Of a DNA stretch of 64,000 bases, positions 56,907 through 64,000 are shown in pieces. The position numbers were made by a program, and so were the translations under genes. Location: assembly GCA_963995505.1 (NCBI GenBank), contig OZ023189.1:15151495-15215494 (forward strand), given 5' to 3'. How positions within the stretch are numbered: the stretch's first letter is position 1; the number at the start of each line of letters is the position of its first letter. Source of the stretch: Hypericum androsaemum. Its lineage: Eukaryota; Streptophyta; Magnoliopsida; Malpighiales; Hypericaceae. Below the pieces are notes generated by a model. That model was not told where the DNA came from, did not search any database, and was given only the letters and a program-made list of their open reading frames with translations.

Positions 56907-58324
56907 GGAAAAAGTACAGTTTACCTACCTGTAGTTTGTCCGATTTCGCGTTCAAGACGTGTGGTTTCAATTTGATAATTTAGTCTCTGTGTTTTCCAAT
57001 CTTTTATAGTATACGGTCCACTCCGGATGACGAGGATAAAAATGTTCACGTGGCTTGCCACGTAGGCTAATACGACGTCATTTTATTGCCACATGGCAAG
57101 GTAACTGGGTAAGTTGTTTGACATAGTTTTTAGTGAATAATTACCAAATTGATCCCAGCTATTTTTTATATTAAAAAAAAAATCCTATCGCTCCTCCTCT
57201 CCTTCTCCACCACCTCCTACCTCTTCTCCTAAAACATTAGCTCACCCGAAATCCAAATGGAACCGAAAAACAACAAGAACCGAAAACAAAAGGGAAACAA
57301 TAATTGGGGCCGTAAAACGGTTTATTGGTATCGGGATCGCCCTCGACAAACAAAAGGGAAAAAAAGAGGAAAATGCAAAGGGAGGAGAAAAGAAGAAACA
57401 TAGGAGCTGGTGGTCGGGGTCGAGGAGCTCGTCAAGGACGGGGGTGTAGCCTCTGTGCTTATCGTTCCTGAGGACTCTCATCTTCTCCTCCATAATTTAG
57501 GCTAACGGATCAATATTAAAACTCGCCCTAACGAAAAGAATCCGATAGACGGAGGAAGTAAGGGGCACCTATTTAAGGGAGGAGACGGAGCGGGTGAGGT
57601 CGGGGTCGGAGAGGTCGACGCAGTTGAGCACCGACACGGCGTCGCCTCCATTCTCCGCCGTCTTCTTCTTCTCCATCTCTGATCTTTCTATATTTCTTTT
57701 TCTTTTTTCTTCTTTTCCTCCGTTCAGGTTGTGGTTGAGAGTGCGGGACGAGGAGGGCCTCTAGTAGCTTCCGTGATTCCCGTTGACCATATCGGCGTTC
57801 CTGCATCGGGGGCATAGTACTAACAGCGGGATTAATGGAATTGAAGCCATTTTTGGATTACAGACCATGCTAATAGTTGGGCCCACGAGAAGGGCACGAC
57901 GCGGGACGAAGGGAACGAGAGGTAGGAGGTTTCTGTTCCATTTGGATTTCGGGTGAGCTAGTGTTTTAGGAGAGGATGTAGGAGGTGGTGGAGGAGGAGG
58001 AGGAGAGGACGAGGAGAGATAGGAGGAAGGAGAGGAGGAGCGATAGGGTTTTTAAAAAAAATATAAAAAATAGCTGGGATTAATTTGGTAATAATCCACT
58101 CAAAACTATGTCAAACAACTTACCCAATCATCTTGCCACGTGGCAATAAAATGACGTCGTATTAGCCTACGTGGCAAGCCACGTGGATATTTTATCCCCG
58201 TCATCCGGAGTGGACCGTATACTATAAAAAATTGAAAAATACAAAAACTGAATTATCAAATTAAAACAACACGTCCTCAACGCGAAATCGAACAAACCAC
58301 ATATAGATAAATTGTACTTTTCCC
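56907..58324. mobile_element. Pack-MULE H, carrying 2-oxoglutarate dioxygenase pieces
   Basis: Arms of about 350 bp (56907-57262 and about 57940-58324), starting GGAAAAAGTACAGTTTA and GGGAAAAGTACAATTTA, are flanked by a perfect 9-bp duplication (attaaaata, 56898-56906 and 58325-58333). Each arm includes an ACGTGGCTTGCCACGT palindrome. The interior (57240-57860) contains two exon fragments of a dioxygenase gene in minus orientation. No transposase is present. Confidence 0.94.
57404..57665 (-). pseudogene. captured exons of a 2-oxoglutarate/Fe(II) dioxygenase-like gene
   Basis: Minus strand 57660-57570 reads AENGGDAVSVLNCVDLSDPD, then LTRSVSSLK and a stop. This is the N-terminal DIOX_N start of plant isopenicillin-N-synthase-type dioxygenases. 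Minus strand 57493-57404 reads MEEKMRVLRNDKHRGY, then TPVLDELLDPDHQ, which is the next conserved block of the same proteins. The block between them (QACLDSGFFY-type) is missing, as is the catalytic HxD...H jelly roll. Order and orientation fit two exons with intron sequence between. Confidence 0.82.
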
Positions 58325-58333
58325 ATTAAAATA

Positions 58334-58979
58334 TGGGTCAGTCTCCCAATAAAATGCAACTGATTTCTAGCAGCTCATTGTTTCGTAAGCTTGCACAAGT
58401 GGAATATTTGACTTTTATTAAAACAGCTGGCGAAATGGTTCTAAATTTTGACATGGGCAGCAAAATCTCAACTGTTCATTTTTTTTGGGTGCCTCAATTC
58501 AATCTGAAATACGACAAAGCCAATTAATTATTCTTGATGATCCACTTGCACCATCTTCTAGTTTAGTTTGTTACATCCATAAAAAAGGTCTATGAGTTCT
58601 TTTACGTTATCTGTTTATAATTTGTCTTTCTTTTTCTTTTCCTCCGGGATTGTTGAAAATTTTATAATGGTCCTTTTAATTTGGTAAACCCAATAATTAT
58701 AATTTTACTAAATGAAAATTTTATGCTGTATTCTACTCAATTCACTTTTTAGTTTTTTCCGGAAAATCGATAGTTCAAAGAATCATAATGACGGGAAGCA
58801 GGAAAATTTGGTCCATTGTGCTTTTCTTTTATCGCGTAAACCATTGGGCTATTGTTTGTTGAGAATAACAAAAGCCCATCAACAGAAAACACACCAATTC
58901 TATTTTCAATGGAAAACAACCTTAAATTGGACAATAGCCACATGAACTTGGAACTGGAATAACTGCAGGATATATACAA
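58334..58979. other. AT-rich intergenic region
   Basis: No gene is recognised; its right end is the 3' flank of the kinase pseudogene. Confidence 0.5.
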
Positions 58980-60330
58980 CTATCTTGCAAGAGGGGACGC
59001 TCCACTGTGAACCTGGATACTCATGTGCTCAACACAATCCTTGAACTGAGTGCTGATACCTTGCCTGGTCCGAGCGGTCTCTGCGAGTAGGGCCTCGTTC
59101 AGCTCGATCACCACTTGGCTCATCGTTGGCCTCCTTGACGAAGGAGTTGATAAACAGGTCAATGCCAACTCTGCCACTTTCCACACTGAGTTGGTATCGA
59201 ACTCTCCTCTGTCGATCACAGACCGGCCGGTTAGTATCTCCAGGAGGACTGCTCCGAAGATATAGACATCACTCTTCTCGGTTAGCCAGGTTGTGACATA
59301 GTACCTGCAAGATGGAAAACACCAATGTGATCCAATCCATAAGGAACTAGACAGGATCAAGCATTTGCTATGGATTTGAACTGATGCGGCTAAGTTAAGT
59401 AGTTACTCGAGATCGAGGTAGCCAGGGGCTCCTGCAACAATGGGTGAGATATGAGTCCCAGCTTCAGTTGGGAACGCTCGTGACAGGCCGAAATCGGACA
59501 GATTCGCCTGGAACTTATCGTTGAGCAAAATGTTCGTCGACTTCATGTCCCTGTGAACGATTGGTGGCTTACAGCCACTGTGAAGATACTCCAATCCTTG
59601 AGCTGCCTCCACGGCTACTTGGAGCCTTCCCTACCAGTTTAAGAGGTCCTCGTTCTTAGCTGCATCGATGACCAGCATGTATTAGCTATTTGGATTGTCA
59701 CAGAGAAGCAAATCATCCGAAAGAGTATCATCTGTAACCTGAAAGATGGTCCTGTAGGTTGCCATTGGCCATGTACTCGTAGATCAGGCCGAGATTTGGG
59801 CCTTCGTCGCAGTAGCCAACAAGGGTAGTTAAGTTCTTATGATGAATTCTTAATAGAAGTTTCACCTGCAGTGCAAAAACAACCATTGATTGGTAGGCAA
59901 TCTGACATATTCAGAACATGTTATCTTCGGCCGGACTAGTCCTACATCTGCTTGGAACTCCTTGAATCCTTGTACCGAAGATTCGGAGAGCATCTTAACT
60001 GCAACTGGCATACCATCCAAGTAGCCATAGTAAACTGTTCCAAATCCTCCCTTTCCAATCGTCTTATTAAAGTTGTTGGTCATTTGAGTTAGTTCAGAGT
60101 AATTGTATTTCCGTTTCTTGGGATCCAATGGCTCGTGTGACCTGCCACTGATTATTTCCACCTTGTGGTCCTGTTCTATTCCTTCTCCTGAGGCAAATCA
60201 GTAGAATAGCCAAAGCTACAGCTAGGACTAAAGCACCAGCTACTGCTCCGGCGACTAGAGCAACATTGCTGTTCTTTTTCTTCTCCTGTCCTACCTTGAT
60301 AGGATACCGGCCGTCAACCCTCTTCAGCTT
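58980..60330 (-). pseudogene. LRR/malectin-type receptor-like kinase, ectodomain missing
   Basis: Minus strand. A transmembrane segment (NVALVAGAVAGALVLAVALA) near 60290-60210 is followed, after a one-base frame change, by the kinase in pieces: 60161-59946 (GKGGFGTVYYG, VAVKML), 59865-59739 ([13 protein letters not shown]), 59659-59407 ([21 protein letters not shown]) and 59304-58980 (TEKSDVYIFGAVLLEILTG, RRPTMSQVV). Junctions are GT-AG. Damage includes TAG at 59631-59633 in LNW-stop-GRLQ where Glu is expected, and a deletion after the GRSVI block that joins directly to EFDTNSVWKV. Sequence 60340-60960 shows no recognisable LRR or malectin domain. Closest to the At1g51xxx/IOS1 type of kinase. 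Confidence 0.85.
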
Positions 60331-60339
60331 AGCTGCCGA

Positions 60340-60963
60340 TATCTTCTGGGGAGGAATTGCAGCAAATGCCTACTTTTGAACTCAACTACTTCAAACAGGA
60401 AGCAATGAACTTGCCAAGAAAGGATCTGCAAGAACTTGCTACGTACGTGATATTAAACGTTCCATTTCATGATTCTGACGTGGTACCGTATTTCTGTCCC
60501 GGCGCCGGCCATGTTTCGAGTCCACAACGTTGAGCAGAACTTGCTCCTGGAGGAATCAGTCATGATATGGATGTTTGAGCAGTGTCTAAAGACACTCACG
60601 CGAAAGCTAAAGCCGGGGAGCTGCATGTTGAACCTGCTTTCATCTGGCTTTCTGGTTTATTCCCATGTAACTATAGTTTCTCAAAGTTGGAAGTCAATGT
60701 GACTGGCTTAATCAATCTCTATCAAACACAACGCGAAAATTCACTCGAGAGGAACGAAAAGATAAAATCGCCTTGCATTATTCTTGGTAGTTACTGACAA
60801 AAGAATCATACATATTACACACACCGAGCTTACATGTAAATGGATTGGTCTTCTACAGTTTCATTCCCATTAGGAAAGATTAAAGCTATCTCCTGTAGAT
60901 TTATACGTCCTATAACAAAATCATGACACGGGATATTCACCAGATCTACATTAAGTTCGTGTT
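60340..60963. other. region between the kinase and ELF3-like pseudogenes
   Basis: Holds no recognisable LRR or malectin exon in any minus frame, although this is where the kinase ectodomain would be. Short plus frames are without family match. Confidence 0.45.
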
Positions 60964-63890
60964 CTAATCACATTGCAGTCGCTCCATCTGTATAGAACGG
61001 AAAATCCGAGCAGTGGATTCTACTGCGGTTCTGGGGTTATGAGATACAACCTTAATAACGTGTGCCGATTGCTCTTTAGGTTGATCATTTTGATCAGATG
61101 ATTGCACTGTAGGTTCCATAGGTAACAGAGGGAATGTATCATATAGATTCATGTATGCAACTTAAAAGGTTGAAATGAATCCGATGAACGAGACCGATCC
61201 GATCAACTAGGCTTCCCAAGGAGATGCAAAACTCTTCATCTTCGGTGCACATAACAGGACTGCTAGCCGAAATTCCCTGTTTCTCGGGGTAACACCATGG
61301 AGATTGTCTGATATTGGCAGGACTTGGAGCTATTGGTGCCTTTTCAGAGTGCAAACCCAAATTGGATTGCGGCGGGGCTATTACTTTACTAGCCCCACTG
61401 CGGATAGAGGGAAAGGGAAGCTTTACTACTGCATTTTTGTTCGCAATCTCTGTGCTGCAATGCCGCTTTGGAGAAAGATCTTTCAGGTGAACAACCAACA
61501 ATGACTCTTTATTATGAAGCTCAGAAGATAATCTCTTCAATGGAGAAACTTTAGATGCTGCTTTGCCAAGATAGAAACTTCCTACTAGAAACGCATCGGG
61601 GGAGGCAGCAATCAACTTTTGCACCTGTTACACACGAAAAACAGAGAAATGAAAAGGAAACTCATCCTAAAGCACACATCCCAGCGCATTCTTTCTTGAG
61701 CACTTGAGCAGGAATTCAAAAATCAGGTTACCTTGATGAGCTTATGTAACTCAAACACTTGCAGCGAAAAAACTCTGTTGGCTGAAAAAATAGGAAAAAG
61801 AAGTTGATCAATAACATCAGCAGAAAACAGATACGATACATGAATGCACATTAGACATTATATAGATGTTCGATATAGTACCACCATTGGTAAATAATGC
61901 AGAATTTTTTGGATGAGCATGCAGTTCCTCATACCACAGAACTGGTCAACTGGTCACCTAGCCCATTTACGTAGTATTAGCTTAACATCTCGTTCCTCCT
62001 ATCAAACATGCAATGAATGAAGGACTTCAACCTCAACAACTTATCCACGACATCAGAAATTCTCTTTTTTTTAAGGCATCTATGAGACTATGCTTGTACT
62101 TCAAGAGTTGCAGCTTTCACCGGCATCCATTGGGCTCAGCAAATAAAGTAATTGTTGTTAATAGCGAGAGAAATACTTACTTGACAATTGCCTCTCTCTT
62201 TCCAGAATTGCTTTTCGCCTAATGCTCTCACAACATCATCAATAGTTATTTCTAAAGCAGATACAGACTGCCCTAACAACGTTTTTGGGACATCATCACA
62301 TCTCTCAGCATCACTAGCTTGCAAGGAGCCATGATCATTGCCTTGACAACCACTTCCAGAGATTTTGCCATCATTTCTAAGGGATGACCCAGAATTCAAC
62401 ACAATTCTCACTGTGATAGGACGCTCCAAGCTTATCAGCGCGGGATCCACCAAAAGTTTAGGGACGCCCCCATGTTTCGCCTTGCAAAAGCACTTTGACT
62501 TGGTTGGGCTTTCCCATCCTGCAAGCTTTCCAAGGAAGGGCTTGTGTATTACTGATTTGAAGACAGATGTGTTTGTTTCGGTAATTCAGCACACTTGGCT
62601 TAGGCTGGCAGGGCCAAAGATGCATCAAATGACCTTTTACTCCTAACTGATGTCACCAATGTGGACCTTTGATGTAAATCCTTAATGATTTGATTCTCTT
62701 TCTCTTTGCTCTGAACTTCACACATTGCTGTTGCTTACGGACTAGGTCGCTTTTCTCTATCTTTGTTTCATCAGAAGCATGTCGAAGTTGCGAAGGTGTA
62801 GCCAAACTCGACTGTGGTTGGTTATCAAAGTCTTTGATATGCCAAGTCCTACTATGATGCATAGCAGCTCTGGCCTGCATGGAGCTAGGAACTGTGAAGT
62901 CACTTTCTTCTTCAGTTCTCTTCAAAGAAGAGTTCTTAAAATTGGAAAAGCTTGATTTGAATGATATGTCCTTCGGGCCAGACCAGAGTGGCTGAGGCAC
63001 ACTCAAACCCTCATCTCTTTTTATATTTAAAGATTTATGTTCCTGACCGGCAATTAAAGTGCTTGGCCTAAATGTCCCATGAGAGTGCGGGAGATACTTC
63101 TCTGGTAGCGAGTTGCCACACGGGTTACGTAAACTTCTCTCGTGGCTTCCAGCCTGCAATTATCAGTAAATAGAGAACAAACACATCAATGGGTGAGAAG
63201 GAATGTGAAAACAAGTTGCATATAGGCATCCTTTAGCCAATCACATTTTTTCCTGACATTAACTTTAGATAATACAGAAAACATCAGAGGCAACTGCTGT
63301 CTACACAATGATAGCTTTTTCCTTTATCTAGAGAATAAATTTGATCCCCAAGTGAAGCAGGAACTGGAGCATGGCAATGCTTAAGATCAATTTGAGATGG
63401 ATGACTGTACGAAGAGATTCAGATCAGAACAAAATTTTCTGATTCCAAGATCTGTCCTCAATGTATCGAAACCGAGATACAAACTTGAAATAGATCAAAC
63501 CCACGTAACTGAAATTGGCATAGATACTTCTCATTCTCTCAAGCATGCTGATTTACAAAGCGTACAAGAAACCCATTCAAGAATTTGAACCAATCCAAGA
63601 TACAACAATGTCAGACTTACATGGATGGTTTAAGGAAACTGATGGAACCAAACTGTTGCCCTTGTTCTGCGGAAGGGGCAACACGGATGATCCCGAATCA
63701 AACCTAAGAGACGACGGTACACTGAGTTAGTTGTTCGTAGAGAGCCATTTTGTTCCTTGGAGGAGCCCTTGGCCCTCCTTTATCTGTATCATTAATATGA
63801 AGCCTTGGGAACATAGGGCTAGCCACCCTCTCATCCTTGGCTTTTTCCCCTCAACCACAACAAACTCGCCTCATAAAACACCAACATCCT
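60964..63890 (-). pseudogene. ELF3-like (EARLY FLOWERING 3) gene, decayed
   Basis: Minus strand, in family order. Exon 1 remnant (about 63890-63690): [35 protein letters not shown], then after a small insertion SGSSVLPLPQNKGN. Exon 2 (63153-62180): low-complexity linker, ending in EITIDDVVRALGEKQFWKER. Exon 3 (61781-61732): VFSLQVFELHKLIK. Exon 4 (61624 on): VQKLIAASPDAFL, FYLGKAASKVSPLKRL, then near the end VIKVVSHNPRTA and ARIFRSIQMERLQCD before the stop at 60964. ELF3 is a scaffold of the circadian evening complex. Lesions: frame break at YEQL, stops within exon 2, a shift at the exon 2-3 joint, and loss of most of exon 4 (the region with the PVMSP.EGLVYKPY block and the glutamine-rich prion-like domain). 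It may be the remnant of a duplicate. Confidence 0.82.
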
Positions 63891-64000
63891 CACCCAAATT
63901 CAGCACAAGAAGGAAACAACACAATCTACTAACCAAAACTCGGTAGCCAACAAACGGAGGAAACCAAAAGCAACCATTCCACTGGAAAGTTCAAACCTTT

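Noticed and set aside
60470..60800. Plus-strand frames between the kinase and ELF3-like pseudogenes as a gene
   Set aside because: No start context, family resemblance or splice support. Two overlapping frames of similar length suggest chance.
1..64000. tRNA, rRNA or CRISPR-like arrays
   Set aside because: No cloverleaf-compatible A/B box pair, rRNA core sequence or regularly spaced repeat array was recognised by eye.

Overview
The window is nuclear DNA of a flowering plant. Genes have GT-AG introns and plant-specific families (PRA1, USP-linked kinase, HAD phosphatase of the PS2 type, bHLH, malectin/LRR-type kinase, ELF3), set in AT-rich DNA that is mostly transposons and their debris. Coding exons such as the PRA1 gene are very GC-rich at third positions, which hints at a non-grass monocot or other early-diverging lineage, but I cannot fix the species. 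I recognised no tRNA, rRNA, CRISPR array or organellar gene.

Only three host genes look intact: a single-exon PRA1 protein (3506-4093, +), a nine-exon USP-linked protein kinase (10041-13231, -, 752 aa) and a four-exon PS2/PPsPase-type HAD phosphatase (27438-29095, -, 283 aa) with a candidate PHR1-binding site upstream. The right end (54.8-64 kb) holds three decayed host genes: a bHLH87/HECATE-like gene, a receptor kinase without ectodomain and an ELF3-like gene that has lost its central region. A scrap of an ABCC transporter lies at 27.1 kb.

Transposons dominate. (1) Mutator-like elements with long terminal inverted repeats: 4730-6925, 6962-8304, 14220-15294, 16816-17854, 20633-22023 (with 20877-21240 nested inside) and 56907-58324. 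Five have perfect 9-bp target duplications and one has 8 of 9. Several are Pack-MULEs carrying pieces of host genes: REM-type B3; a PELP1/RIX1-like exon joined to a ZNF593/BUD20-like exon; a DELLA-type GRAS fragment; and a 2-oxoglutarate dioxygenase. (2) hAT elements with perfect 8-bp duplications: 23356-23947, 35236-37058, 45063-46012 and 46181-49350. The last encodes a damaged BED/hATC transposase, and 35236-37058 is its deletion derivative. (3) LTR elements: a pol-less copia element (244-2722), a near-complete copia element (30080-37153) with the hAT derivative inside its 5' LTR, a 5'-truncated chromodomain gypsy element (41170-44045) and a truncated copia element (51290-52685). (4) Inverted-repeat elements, including a striking one with about 200-bp arms around a roughly 560-bp (GGA)n core (38917-39902).

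The most notable theme is the density of gene-capturing MULEs: four recognisable captures from at least five unrelated host genes in 64 kb, one of them a two-gene chimera.
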